DNA of 64,000 bases. Source: Bryobacterales bacterium (GTDB taxonomy: Bacteria > Acidobacteriota > Terriglobia > Bryobacterales > Bryobacteraceae). Made by a program: the position numbers and the translations under genes. How positions within the stretch are numbered: position 1 is the stretch's first letter; each line of letters starts with the position of its first letter. This document shows positions 41,957 to 49,786 of the stretch, in pieces. Under the pieces are notes generated by a model that saw nothing but the letters and a program-made list of their open reading frames with translations, was not told the origin of the DNA and searched no databases. Location of the stretch: NCBI GenBank assembly GCA_016716385.1, contig JADJWL010000002.1, positions 1 to 64,000 on the forward strand. Direction: 5' to 3'.

Positions 41957-43809
41957 CGGCGGTCGGTTCGACAGGCCGGGGTACGATCGCGCTCGATACT
42001 CTGCCCGATTCCGACCCGGAGGCCATCCGCGCCGTGGTGACGCGAGCGGACCTGGGCGTGCTCCTGGCGTACAACCACAATGCCGGTCTGGCGTGGAAGG
42101 CCATCCTGGGCGCGGAAGAAGAGCAGCAAAAGGCGGCTCCGCGATCCAACTTCGCGGGGACCTGCCTGGACGCAAAGTTGAACGGGCTGATCCGCATCTG
42201 CAAGGCGAACCGGGCGCGGGAGAAGATCTCCAACGCGCTGGCCGATGGAGTTGCCGACTTTCTCACCGACATCCACAAGGACGCTCCGAAGGCGGGAAAG
42301 GCCCTACGGGACCACGTGATCAAGAAGTTTATCGCGAAGTCGACGATCGCCTTGGCGAAGAGGCTGGGAGCCCTGCTGCAGGCCGTCAACATCGCCTGCG
42401 TTGTCGATCCGATCGAACTTAAGGACTTCAAGGTGGAAACGGTCGGCCGGGTGATCCGGCACCTGCCGCCGGAGCGCAGAAACCTTCTGCCCAAGGAGGT
42501 GTTGTATTCACGGAGCTACGACCTGTTCACGCCCGTGCGGGTGAACGCAGTTCTGGTGCCGAATATCCCGACGGAAGAACTGCGGAAGAAACTGCGCGCC
42601 CAGGAACTGGCGCTTCTCAAGAAGGGATTGAAGGCCGGAGGTGTTGACGACGCCACGGCGGCTGTTATCGCCAAGGTCTACGAAGAGCTTCTGCAAAAAG
42701 ATCCCCTGATCGAAATCATCGCCAAGCTGGCGGAGAGCCACAACGAACGGGTCCGGGAAATCCAGGTGGGCAACTGCGACCTCCTGCATGTCTATCCCAA
42801 GAAGAATGGCCCCGGCAGAGACGGCAATCCGAACCAGGGATACAGGAGAGGCCGGAGCGTCTTGTGGATTTACGCGAAGCGCCCTCAAGGCGAGGATGAC
42901 TATTTCTTTGTTGGCAGGATCCCACGCGGTTCCGACAGTCTCTGCATTGTCCCCAGACCCGACAATTTCATCTTCCACACCGAGGGTGAGGCCAGGGAGT
43001 TGACCAGGACCACCAGGGATCCGTGCGCCTTCAGCGCTCCCGTGAGCGTGAAGCCCAGGGTCGGTGCACGGCGCTTCGCGGAAACTGGACCGGCCGCGCT
43101 TCCCGGACTCCCGCAGGCGCGGAGCTATGCGCAACGGGTGTTCGTCGGGCCCCCCGACGCGACGGTCACGGTGACGAACGCAGCGGCGGACGCACAGATT
43201 TCACATGGAGTTCCGCCCAACACACAGCAGGTTTTCCGGAACGAGACCTTGCATGACCGCGATGGTCCGTACATCCTGCAAGGGGGTGGCGGTCACTCCA
43301 ATGCGCGCGTGGCCGTGACACGGGTGAGCGAGACATCCTGGCAGATCGAGATGGAAGCCCAGGGGTACCAGGAGCCGGATTTTGACCCGCCTCCCTTTAG
43401 AATCTTCCGGTTCTGGCCGGCAACGGCGTATGTGAATATCGGACTCGGGTTCGCTCAGCCGCGGGAAAACTCCTACCGGCTGTCCCTGCGCGGGGAGGCG
43501 AAGTCGCTGGGAGCCGACTGGTGCCAAATGTTCGTGCGGCTGGGCTCGTCCTCTGAGAACGTCTCGCAAGGATCTCCGACGAACATCAGCCAGCCGAATC
43601 CGCCGATCACCCTTTCGAAGGATGATCCCCGGCCGACAGGACCTGGTTCGCTGTTCATCCGGATCTACGCGCACGGCATTGGACACAACGGTCCGTTCGC
43701 TCCCTCGACCACGACCTGCCGCGCATCCGGCTTGATCCAGATCGAGGCGGCGGAGGACGAGGACGAAGAAGAGCCCGAGGAAGAAGAGCCCGAAGAAGAT
43801 GTCGAGTAG
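41953..43809 (+). CDS. Continuation of the large secreted protein, C-terminal part
   Basis: 618 residues from a GTG at 41953. The same frame is already coding-like upstream (NATVARSLLHDLRNLVTAVGS from about 41908), so this GTG is probably not a natural start but lies behind a frameshift. Features: a helical, Lys/Ala-rich first part (LIRICKANRAREKISNALADGV in pieces; KKFIAKSTIALAKRLGALLQAV), a segment with Cys (VGNCDLLHVYPKKN), a beta-rich end (SETSWQIEMEAQGYQEPDFD), and a strongly acidic tail of about 20 residues, nearly all Glu and Asp, at the C-terminus. No known domain recognised. Convergent to the next minus-strand gene with an 80-base gap. Confidence 0.6.
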   Translation: MTAVGSTGRGTIALDTLPDSDPEAIRAVVTRADLGVLLAYNHNAGLAWKAILGAEEEQQKAAPRSNFAGTCLDAKLNGLIRICKANRAREKISNALADGVADFLTDIHKDAPKAGKALRDHVIKKFIAKSTIALAKRLGALLQAVNIACVVDPIELKDFKVETVGRVIRHLPPERRNLLPKEVLYSRSYDLFTPVRVNAVLVPNIPTEELRKKLRAQELALLKKGLKAGGVDDATAAVIAKVYEELLQKDPLIEIIAKLAESHNERVREIQVGNCDLLHVYPKKNGPGRDGNPNQGYRRGRSVLWIYAKRPQGEDDYFFVGRIPRGSDSLCIVPRPDNFIFHTEGEARELTRTTRDPCAFSAPVSVKPRVGARRFAETGPAALPGLPQARSYAQRVFVGPPDATVTVTNAAADAQISHGVPPNTQQVFRNETLHDRDGPYILQGGGGHSNARVAVTRVSETSWQIEMEAQGYQEPDFDPPPFRIFRFWPATAYVNIGLGFAQPRENSYRLSLRGEAKSLGADWCQMFVRLGSSSENVSQGSPTNISQPNPPITLSKDDPRPTGPGSLFIRIYAHGIGHNGPFAPSTTTCRASGLIQIEAAEDEDEEEPEEEEPEEDVE

Positions 43810-43889
43810 CTTGGGCTGCCCCTGAAACCGCACTGGCGCAATGCGTCCTCGATTTGTTCCGAGTGCCGCAGCGCGGAGCGGCAGATGCA

Positions 43890-44390
43890 CTACGGCTCGA
43901 CGGGCGCGGGAGGGGGCGCCATCGAAAACGCGTCGCGCCGCGAGCGCACAAAAGCATCCAGCGCGTCGAAGCGGGCCTCGCCCAGTTCGTAGCGCAGCCG
44001 CTCCACCAGTTTCCCGGTCACTGCGCGCCTCTCGCGCCGCACCGCTTCCAGCCTCCGCGCCACGGACTCATCCGGCTGGCGCTCCTCGATCCGGGCCAGG
44101 CGCACGGCAAGAACCAGGGGCTTCTCAGTTGCGTCCCAGCCAACGGCAGCTTTCAGGTACTCGGATGCAATCTCGCGGAGAACCCGCGTTTCCCCGTCCG
44201 TGAGACCGAGATGCTCGGACACGCTCTGCGCCCGCATGGCCACGGGCTGGCCGTTCAGCAGCACCTGTCCATCGGTGTGAACCGGCGCCCTGGCCACGTG
44301 CCGCAGGAAGCGCTCGTACAAGGGCCGATCCTGACCCGCCGCCACGGCGCATCCGATCAGCAGGCCGGCTGGAACAAGAAAGCGCAACAT
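43890..44390 (-). CDS. Small secreted helical protein of unknown function
   Basis: 166 residues. ATG 44390 starts a signal peptide (MLRFLVPAGLLIGCAVAAGQ); a longer frame upstream would read into the divergent methyltransferase and is not needed. The mature part is charged and helical (SEHLGLTDGETRVLREIASEYL, ARRLEAVRRERRAVTGKLVERLRYELGEARFDALDAF in pieces) and ends in a Pro/Ala tail. The 'YLGL-xxE-xxxL' helical pattern resembles periplasmic LTXXQ/Spy-like or 'acidobacterial heavy-metal resistance-like' proteins, weakly. Confidence 0.65.
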   Translation of the reverse strand: MLRFLVPAGLLIGCAVAAGQDRPLYERFLRHVARAPVHTDGQVLLNGQPVAMRAQSVSEHLGLTDGETRVLREIASEYLKAAVGWDATEKPLVLAVRLARIEERQPDESVARRLEAVRRERRAVTGKLVERLRYELGEARFDALDAFVRSRRDAFSMAPPPAPVEP

Positions 44391-44397
44391 CGTTCGT

Positions 44398-45219
44398 TTG
44401 CCCACCAGTCGCCGCGAGTATACCATCGAAGGCTTGGGAGTTGAAGAACGAGTCTGGGAAGAGCTGGGCGAGCAGGAGACCCCTTCCTGGTACCTCCATC
44501 CGCTTGTCGGCCGCCAGAAGCGCGAAGTCCACACGAATCTCATCCGCCGCTGGGCCCGAGGACAAACGTTCCGGCGCGTCCTGAAGACCGATCTGTTCGA
44601 AGAAGCTTTCGGCGAAGACCAGCTCCTGCCGGGGCTCTTCCCGGATGCCGCATTCGTCTGCGGCATGGACGAGGCGTTCTCGACGGCGCGCCGCGCCGCG
44701 CAACGCCATCCCGTCCTCGCGCGCGGATTCGCGGCCATGGATGTGCGTCGTCCGGCGTACCGCCCCGGATCGTTCGACCTGATCGTGTCCACCTCGACGC
44801 TCGACCACTTCTCCGCCCGCGCCGACTTCGTCACGGCCATCGGCGCGCTTGCCGCGCTGCTGGCTCCCGGTGGACTGCTTATCCTCACGCTCGACAATCC
44901 CTGGAACCCGCTCTTCCATCCCCTGCGCTGGTTCAGCCGGCGGGGACAGGCGCCCTTCCCCATCGGCTACACCCCGCCGATCGGGCAGTTGCGGCGGGAT
45001 CTCGAAGCCGAGGGACTCGCCATCGAGGCGGAGGACTGGCTGATCCACAACCCGCGGGGGATCTCGACCGCCCTGTTTCTCATGCTGGCGCGCCTCCTTG
45101 GGGCGCGCGCGGACCGGATGATCGGCGGCCTGCTGTCCGCCTTTTCCCAACTGGACCGCCTGCCCACGCGGCGGTTGACCGCATGCTTCCAGGCCGTTGC
45201 CGCGCGGAAGCCGCTGTGA
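44398..45219 (+). CDS. Class I SAM-dependent methyltransferase, site of the island
   Basis: 273 residues. The central block AYRPGSFDLIVSTSTLDHF is the post-I motif of class I methyltransferases, followed by LAALLAPGGLLILTLDNPWNP. The usual GxGxG motif is poorly kept (KTDLFEEAFGED is at the place of the sugar-binding strand), so SAM binding is likely but not certain. TTG 44398 gives the longest form; a later TTG at 44434, just behind a TATACC box, is possible. The final 56 residues (from HNPRGISTALF) are encoded by the left copy of a 169-bp repeat whose other copy lies 13.7 kb away, so an island has inserted at this 3' end. Relatives methylate lipid or quinone intermediates. Confidence 0.72.
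   Translation: MPTSRREYTIEGLGVEERVWEELGEQETPSWYLHPLVGRQKREVHTNLIRRWARGQTFRRVLKTDLFEEAFGEDQLLPGLFPDAAFVCGMDEAFSTARRAAQRHPVLARGFAAMDVRRPAYRPGSFDLIVSTSTLDHFSARADFVTAIGALAALLAPGGLLILTLDNPWNPLFHPLRWFSRRGQAPFPIGYTPPIGQLRRDLEAEGLAIEAEDWLIHNPRGISTALFLMLARLLGARADRMIGGLLSAFSQLDRLPTRRLTACFQAVAARKPL
45045..45213 (+). repeat. Left copy of 169-bp direct repeat (island boundary, attL-like)
   Basis: Aligns without gaps to 58750-58918; I count five mismatches (about 97% identity). It is the 3' end of the methyltransferase gene. Everything between the two copies is accessory DNA. Whether the repeat arose by site-specific integration or by duplication is not known; no integrase gene is present. Confidence 0.85.
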
Positions 45220-45270
45220 TCGGCGATACTGCGCGGGCCCGACAATTTGGCTTCGATTCTGCGAATTTCT

Positions 45271-46014
45271 TCACAGCGGTTTCCCGTCCCGGGTGAAGGC
45301 GGCATCGATCAAGTCAGCGGGGAAGCAGCAGTCGTCGGGCTGGAGGAACTCGCAGAGGTATTCCTGACGGAAACGGGTTTCGCCAAGCACGTACTTTTCC
45401 TCGGCGAGGAACTCGGGCGAGAGGCGCGGGCATTCGGTGGCGGGGACGTGGAAGCGCTGCCAGAGCGTGCCGCCATTGGTCCAGGCTTCATAGAAGAAGC
45501 CCTGCTGGCCGTGAGGCGTGGAAACGGCGCAGAGGACGGCCTTCGGATTTGCAGCGAGCATGGGGCGGACGGCGAAGTAGGTTTCGTCCGGGATGCGAGC
45601 AGCTTCGTCGAGGACGAGGAGAGAGACGGCGGAGAAGCCGCGGATGGTGGCGTCGCCACCGGGGAGGGCGATGAGGCGGGCCTGGTTGGGCAGCAGGAGG
45701 GAGACGGGGTTGGTGCCGTCGCCGCGGATGGGAATGCCGAGAGGGCGCAGGAAGCCCAGGACCTTACGAAAGATTTCCGCGGACTGGCGGGCGGAGGGCG
45801 CGAGGAGCAGGACCAGGGAGCCGGCCATGTGCCAGAGCGTGTAGGCGACGAGGGCGGCGGTGGTGGTCGACTTGCCCCACTGGCGGCAGCAGTTGATGAG
45901 AATGCGGCGCTCGGTCGATGTGAGGATGCCGGCCTGGACTTCGTCAGGACGGAACTGGAGCGTGTGCCGGGCGAAGGCGAGCGGGCTGGCGGCGCGCTGG
46001 AGCGGCGTTTTCAT
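45271..46014 (-). CDS. Terminase large subunit-like ATPase, lacking a nuclease domain
   Basis: 247 residues from ATG 46014, which overlaps the upstream gene by four bases. It has a terminase/packaging ATPase core: the adenine-binding DEVQAGILTST region, Walker A in CCRQWGKSTT, Walker B in SLLVLDEAARI, and the coupling strand AVLCAVSTPHGQQG. The end (FRQEYLCEFLQPDDCCF) is where phage TerL proteins pass into the RNase-H-like nuclease, which is absent here. The gene stops 51 bases from the left island boundary. No capsid, portal or integrase gene is near, so it is not a prophage; a stand-alone cassette or a truncated remnant are both possible. Confidence 0.72.
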   Translation of the reverse strand: MKTPLQRAASPLAFARHTLQFRPDEVQAGILTSTERRILINCCRQWGKSTTTAALVAYTLWHMAGSLVLLLAPSARQSAEIFRKVLGFLRPLGIPIRGDGTNPVSLLLPNQARLIALPGGDATIRGFSAVSLLVLDEAARIPDETYFAVRPMLAANPKAVLCAVSTPHGQQGFFYEAWTNGGTLWQRFHVPATECPRLSPEFLAEEKYVLGETRFRQEYLCEFLQPDDCCFPADLIDAAFTRDGKPL

Positions 46015-46343
46015 GACGCGGGCGTGGCGCAGAAGTCGAGGGACTCGATGCCCTCGAGGACACGACGCCAGGCTTCGGGGAAGGGCCGGAGGACGTCGCG
46101 CAGCATGTTGCCGACGAGGATCCATTGCTCATCGAACACGGTGCGACCCATGGCGTTGCGGGGTTCGGGCGCGGGACCGGCAGCGGCGTCGTCGCCGTGC
46201 GGCATGTGGCGGAAGCGGTGGACGGCGAACAGGTACGCGCGGAAGCCGTATTCAGCGGCGAGGCGGGTCCAGAAGACGCCGCGGCGGATTTTCTCCTCGA
46301 TGGCGGCGCGGTCAGGGTGCGAACAGATGGGACATCCTGGCAT
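46011..46343 (-). CDS. Small zinc-ribbon protein paired with the terminase-like ATPase
   Basis: 110 residues. It begins MPGCPICSHPDRAAIEEKIRRG: a CxxC pair with a His (CPICSHPD) then a short helix-turn-helix-like stretch (WTRLAAEYGFRAYLFAVHRF). This looks like a small DNA-binding partner, comparable to terminase small subunits, which is an inference from the four-base overlap (ATGA) and order. The second half (NMLRDVLRPFPEAWRRVLEGI) is helical. Confidence 0.6.
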   Translation of the reverse strand: MPGCPICSHPDRAAIEEKIRRGVFWTRLAAEYGFRAYLFAVHRFRHMPHGDDAAAGPAPEPRNAMGRTVFDEQWILVGNMLRDVLRPFPEAWRRVLEGIESLDFCATPAS

Positions 46344-47002
46344 TTTGAGTTCTCCTTGAGTCAGCTATCAGCGGTCAGCTATCAGCTATCAGCAGCTCGC
46401 ATCCGCCCGCTTCGCGGGGCGGCTATCGGGGGCGGGCGACCGTGGCCTGCCCTTTCACTCAAAGGATGGCACGGCAGGGTGAGGCCGCCGGAGCACCGCG
46501 GTTCGGATCATGTTGATTTCGTGAGTGTTATTGGATCGATAAGGGCTGTGAACGCAATTTCCGGAGCGGCGGCGAGCACTTCCGGCCCTTGGGGAAATGG
46601 GTTCGATGTCGCACTTTTAATTGCGGCGGCGGCATTTGCGCGACGACGGTTGGCTGCGATCTGCTCTTTGCGGCCACGGGGAGACCTTTCACCTTGAGGA
46701 TGGCATGCGGATGCAAGCGGACGGGTGCCGGGAGCCGGAGAAGACCTCAGTTTTTGTTGGGGTTAGAGAATTGTGGAGTGCTGGGACCGGGTTCAGGCAG
46801 CGGCACCTGGGGTCGCGCGGTCACGCACCGACCGGCGCCCAGCGTCGCAGTTGCCTCGGACAACTTGCTGTGAGCGAGCTTCTCTTGGACGAACCGCATG
46901 AGAGGAGTTTCTGGCGTCCCGGCGCCTCGCGACGTGCACCTACGGAGTGGACCTTCCCACGCGGCGTTGTCCCTTGAGATACTGAATTGAAGGGACGCTG
47001 GC
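46344..47002. other. Non-coding stretch between terminase cassette and toxin-antitoxin pair
   Basis: About 660 bases. It holds a heptamer-type direct repeat (46360-46397), a G+C-rich hairpin (CGCCCGC TTCG CGGGGCG, near 46402-46421) and otherwise no reading frame with plausible codon use or ribosome binding site on either strand. I see no tRNA. Confidence 0.5.
46360..46397 (+). repeat. Short tandem direct repeat, AGCTATC heptamers
   Basis: GTCAGCTATCAGC occurs at 46360-46372 and again at 46374-46386, followed by a further TATCAGC. Placed just upstream of the zinc-ribbon gene. Confidence 0.6.
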
Positions 47003-47278
47003 ATGCAGATCACCTTGGAACTGCCGGAAGACATCGCGCAGCGACTGGAATCCAAGTGGAAGGACCTGCCTCGAGCAGCCCTCGAAAGTCTGGCGATCGA
47101 AGCATATAGATCCCAAGCTCTCACCGTCGCTCAATTGCGGAGGCTTCTTGGTTTCGAAACGCGCATGCAGGCGGACGCCTTCTTGAAGGAGCACGAAGTC
47201 TACGACTTCACGGCGGCAGACTTCGAACAGGATCGCGAAACACTCCGTCAGCTCCGGGCGGAAGAGGCTCAGCACTGA
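47003..47278 (+). CDS. UPF0175-family antitoxin
   Basis: A 91-residue antitoxin. MQITLELPEDIAQRLESKW forms the dimerising ribbon-helix part, ALESLAIEAYRSQALTVAQLRRLLGF is the helix-turn-helix block and TRMQADAFLKEH is highly conserved in UPF0175. It should neutralise the PIN toxin encoded next to it and repress the operon. The ribosome binding site AAGGGA lies nine bases before the ATG. Its TGA overlaps the toxin start. Confidence 0.88.
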   Translation: MQITLELPEDIAQRLESKWKDLPRAALESLAIEAYRSQALTVAQLRRLLGFETRMQADAFLKEHEVYDFTAADFEQDRETLRQLRAEEAQH

Positions 47279-47760
47279 ACCCGCTCTCGACAGTTGTCGT
47301 CGCGGACACCTCGCCGATCAACTACCTCATTCTGATCGGGCAGATCGAACTCCTCCCACAGCTTTACTCGCGAATTCTGATTCCACCGGCGGTGCTGGAA
47401 GAACTGAAGCACCCCTTGGCGCCGGGACTGGTCCGGAACTGGGTTGGCAACGCGCCGCAGTGGGTGGAAGTTCTTAGGCCCAACACCGGCCTTGTCCAGA
47501 CGCAACTTGACCCCGGAGAGAGCGAGGCGATCGCGCTCGCAACCGAGGTGCATGCCGATGTGCTGCTGATCGATGAGCAGGCGGGACGCCAAGAGGCAAC
47601 TCGCAGAGGGCTGAAGGTTGCCGGCACGCTTTCCGTTCTCGACGAAGCCGAACAAGCCGGGCTCGCCGATTTCAATGAGGCGGTGGCCGAGCTTCAGAAG
47701 ACCAGCTTCCGCGTGTCGCAGGCGGTGCTCTCCGAGATCACGAAAAAGCGGTCTCGCTGA
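47275..47760 (+). CDS. PIN-domain toxin (DUF3368-like), non-canonical CTG start
   Basis: 161 residues of a PIN-fold ribonuclease. VVVADTSPINYLILIG holds the first acidic residue, VLEELKHP the second, GESEAIALA the third and LLIDEQAGRQEA the fourth: a complete PIN catalytic set. In frame there is no ATG, GTG or TTG between the antitoxin stop and residue 40 (GTG 47392), and beginning there would delete the first catalytic Asp. The best start is CTG 47275-47277, which overlaps the antitoxin TGA (CTGA) and has GGAAGAGG about seven bases upstream. Translational coupling through a weak start would keep toxin below antitoxin. Confidence 0.82.
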   Translation: MNPLSTVVVADTSPINYLILIGQIELLPQLYSRILIPPAVLEELKHPLAPGLVRNWVGNAPQWVEVLRPNTGLVQTQLDPGESEAIALATEVHADVLLIDEQAGRQEATRRGLKVAGTLSVLDEAEQAGLADFNEAVAELQKTSFRVSQAVLSEITKKRSR

Positions 47761-47935
47761 GTCCGTTGGCGAGTGGGCAGCGCGGAGCGCGCTGCTCAAG
47801 AATCGATTCTGACACGGATGTCCGAATCTGAACTCCCGTGCCTTCCGCACGAAGCCGGCAGTACGATCTTGCTACCGAGCTGTCGTTGCACGAATTGTCA
47901 CTAACTTGGTCAACCCAACTCCGGCATGAGCGTCG

Positions 47936-48043
47936 ATGAAGGCGCAGTACCCGGAGTTGGCCACGGCCGTCGTCAACGGACCCGAAGCCGAGGGCGACAA
48001 GATGCACTACACCTTCGAGCGCGCCATCGGAAGCAAGGGGTGA
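47936..48043 (+). pseudogene. PRTRC system protein C, C-terminal remnant
   Basis: Thirty-five codons (AQYPELATAVVNGPEAEGDK, then HYTFERAIGSKG) match the end of PRTRC protein C, a ~70-residue protein of the ParB-related, ThiF-related cassette. An in-frame stop at 47927-47929 lies just upstream and the N-terminal half is gone. The break must lie between the toxin gene and 47936. It shows that the cassette once extended further to the left. Confidence 0.75.
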
Positions 48044-48047
48044 GGCC

Positions 48048-48296
48048 GTGCGCCGCCGTACTCAGAAGCCGGGCGAAACCCTGTGCGAGTCGTTCGCCAA
48101 GGCCGACGCCATCCGCGACCTGACGGCGCTCGCGCAGGGCCGCTCCACGGCGCAGCAATCGCTGCTGGAAAGGTTCATGGAATGTCCCGACTGGCAACTC
48201 GCCTCAACGATCATCCGGGATGCGGTCCGGGCCTCGCAGCGCGGGCGCGGGCGCACCCGCCTGCCGCCGCCGCCCGGATGGCTCCATCCGCTCTGA
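48048..48296 (+). CDS. Small protein of the PRTRC cassette, unknown function
   Basis: 82 residues from GTG 48048, four bases after the protein C remnant. Charged and helical: TLCESFAKADAIRDLTALAQG, AQQSLLERFMECPDWQLASTIIRDAVRASQRG in pieces, ending in a Pro-rich tail. It stops with TGATG shared with the F gene, so it is translated with it. I do not recognise a family. The position between C and F makes it a candidate PRTRC component. Confidence 0.6.
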   Translation: MRRRTQKPGETLCESFAKADAIRDLTALAQGRSTAQQSLLERFMECPDWQLASTIIRDAVRASQRGRGRTRLPPPPGWLHPL

Positions 48297-49285
48297 TGCC
48301 CAAGGGCACGGGCTGGACCATCCCGCACCTCAAGACCGCCGATGGGCATCCCGTGGCCACCGAGTTCCGGCTGGTGGAGGGCGAGCGAGCGGCGAGGCTC
48401 GCCCTGAATCTTCTGGAGGCGGGCGTTGGCTATGCGGACGAGTGGGCGGCGTGCGGCGGCAGCGCGCTCGCCTTCATCCAACGGTCGCTCGACCGCTGGC
48501 TCGACGATCACGGCCGGGCGAAGATCCAGGAGCAGTTCTTTCTCGACGTGGTGCTCTCGAACGCGCTCGATCGCTACTCCTGCGGGCGGGCAGCCGAGTC
48601 CGGCGACATCTCGCGGATGTATCTGACCATCGAACCCGAGTCCGCGGGGTACGTGGTGCTGGGTCCAACGCTGCGACTGTTGGACGCGGCGCATCCGCGC
48701 CTGCCCGCGTCATTTCTGCATCTCTTTCTCGGCGCGCTCAATCGGTGGCTGCGCGTGTATGACTATCGTGATGCCCAGGATCGGCTGGACCGCCTGCGCG
48801 AGTGGTACGAGGGCGACGCGGACGAAGACCAGATCGAACTCCCGAACGTGGAAGCTTCGATTCCCGACTTCGTCCGGCGCAAGCGGCTCAGTGCGCGAGG
48901 GCTGGATCAAGTGCTCCAGGGCGTGAGGGACAGCCACGTGCGCCGCCTGATCGAGCAAGCCCGCGAACTCGACCGCGTGTCAAGATCTGTCGAAAGACCC
49001 ACCGTCGATGAGGAGACTCGCGAGCTTCTGATGGACTGCGGCGAACCCGTCCCCGCCCTGCTCGCCGTCTTCGAGGAGCACGATGCCATTGAAGGCGCCT
49101 TCGATGAGGAATCGCAGGGGATGCAGGAAGTGACGCCTGAGCCGAACTTGATCCTCATCTTTGACGGCAGTTGCGCTCGCGGCATTTCCAGGGCGTTCAC
49201 AAACCTTAGGGCGCTCTTCCAAGCGATGGAACTTGCATCGGAGCTGATCGAACTCACGCAGGGTAGCCGTCGTAGCCGAAGTTGA
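48296..49285 (+). CDS. PRTRC system protein F
   Basis: 329 residues. ATG 48296 overlaps the stop of the upstream gene (TGATG). The middle, GYVVLGPTLRLLDAAHP, LGALNRWLRVYDYRDAQDR, and the region ELPNVEASIPDFVRR resemble PRTRC protein F; the helical C-terminus (FTNLRALFQAMELASELIEL) also fits. PRTRC genes occur on plasmids and integrative elements; their function is not known. Identification rests on my recollection of the family plus its neighbours C and B. B would normally follow soon after; here 7.3 kb of other DNA lies between. Confidence 0.68.
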   Translation: MPKGTGWTIPHLKTADGHPVATEFRLVEGERAARLALNLLEAGVGYADEWAACGGSALAFIQRSLDRWLDDHGRAKIQEQFFLDVVLSNALDRYSCGRAAESGDISRMYLTIEPESAGYVVLGPTLRLLDAAHPRLPASFLHLFLGALNRWLRVYDYRDAQDRLDRLREWYEGDADEDQIELPNVEASIPDFVRRKRLSARGLDQVLQGVRDSHVRRLIEQARELDRVSRSVERPTVDEETRELLMDCGEPVPALLAVFEEHDAIEGAFDEESQGMQEVTPEPNLILIFDGSCARGISRAFTNLRALFQAMELASELIELTQGSRRSRS

Positions 49286-49541
49286 CTCGCTTGAGGGTGC
49301 CAGCGTCTCTCCGAGCGACTGTGTTCCAGGCTGTTGATTGTTGATTGACCGCCACCTTCCGGATCGCCGACCGTCCACTCGCGAGCCAAGAACCACACTT
49401 CCACGGTTGAGGCGCGTGATGTGCATCCATGCGCACCATCAGCTTCTGATAGACGAACACATCGGGCATCATTATCCGAGAGTGGCGAAGGTGCATGGTA
49501 GCCGGAGAGAACCCGACAACTGTGAAGATATGCTCGATGGG
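49286..49541. other. Intergenic stretch left of the IS21 element
   Basis: 256 bases with no credible gene. The IS21 target duplication CGATGGG occupies its last seven bases. Confidence 0.5.
49535..49541 (+). repeat. IS21 target-site duplication, left copy
   Basis: CGATGGG, immediately before the TG end of the element; the same seven bases follow its CA end at 52333-52339. Confidence 0.8.
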
Positions 49542-49561
49542 TGCGTATTCCGGGGCAAGCC

Positions 49562-49667
49562 GATCACGATTCCGGGGTGATGGCGATCACCGTTCCGGGA
49601 TGATGGCGATCAAGATTCCGGGGTGAAGCCGATCAGGATTCCGGGCTCATGCCGATCACTTTTCGGC
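49562..49667 (+). repeat. 23-bp-periodic IS21 left-end repeats
   Basis: Four GATCAnnnTTCCGG units (starts 49562, 49585, 49608, 49631) and a decayed fifth at 49654, each exactly 23 bases apart, about two helical turns, so bound IstA subunits would face the same side. Confidence 0.8.
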
Positions 49668-49786
49668 GGGCCCCGGAATGCTGATCGGCATCGCGCGGAA
49701 GGGCGAAGCGGCGCTGGACAAACCAGCGGCTGCCGTCGCCTCCACTGAAAAGTGGAGGTGACGGGTTGCCGCAGAAGAGGTTGTCC

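Noticed and set aside
45214..45270. tRNA gene as the attachment site of the island
   Set aside because: The repeat is protein-coding (methyltransferase 3' end) and no cloverleaf could be drawn at either edge.
45271..46343. Prophage
   Set aside because: Only a terminase-type ATPase and a small partner are present; no portal, capsid, tail, lysis or integrase gene within the window.
46360..46397. CRISPR array
   Set aside because: The repeat is 13 bases with one-base spacing, has no unique spacers, and no cas gene is near.
49338..49580. A small + gene running into the IS21 left end
   Set aside because: It depends on IS sequence for its last codons, has no ribosome binding site and no recognisable product.
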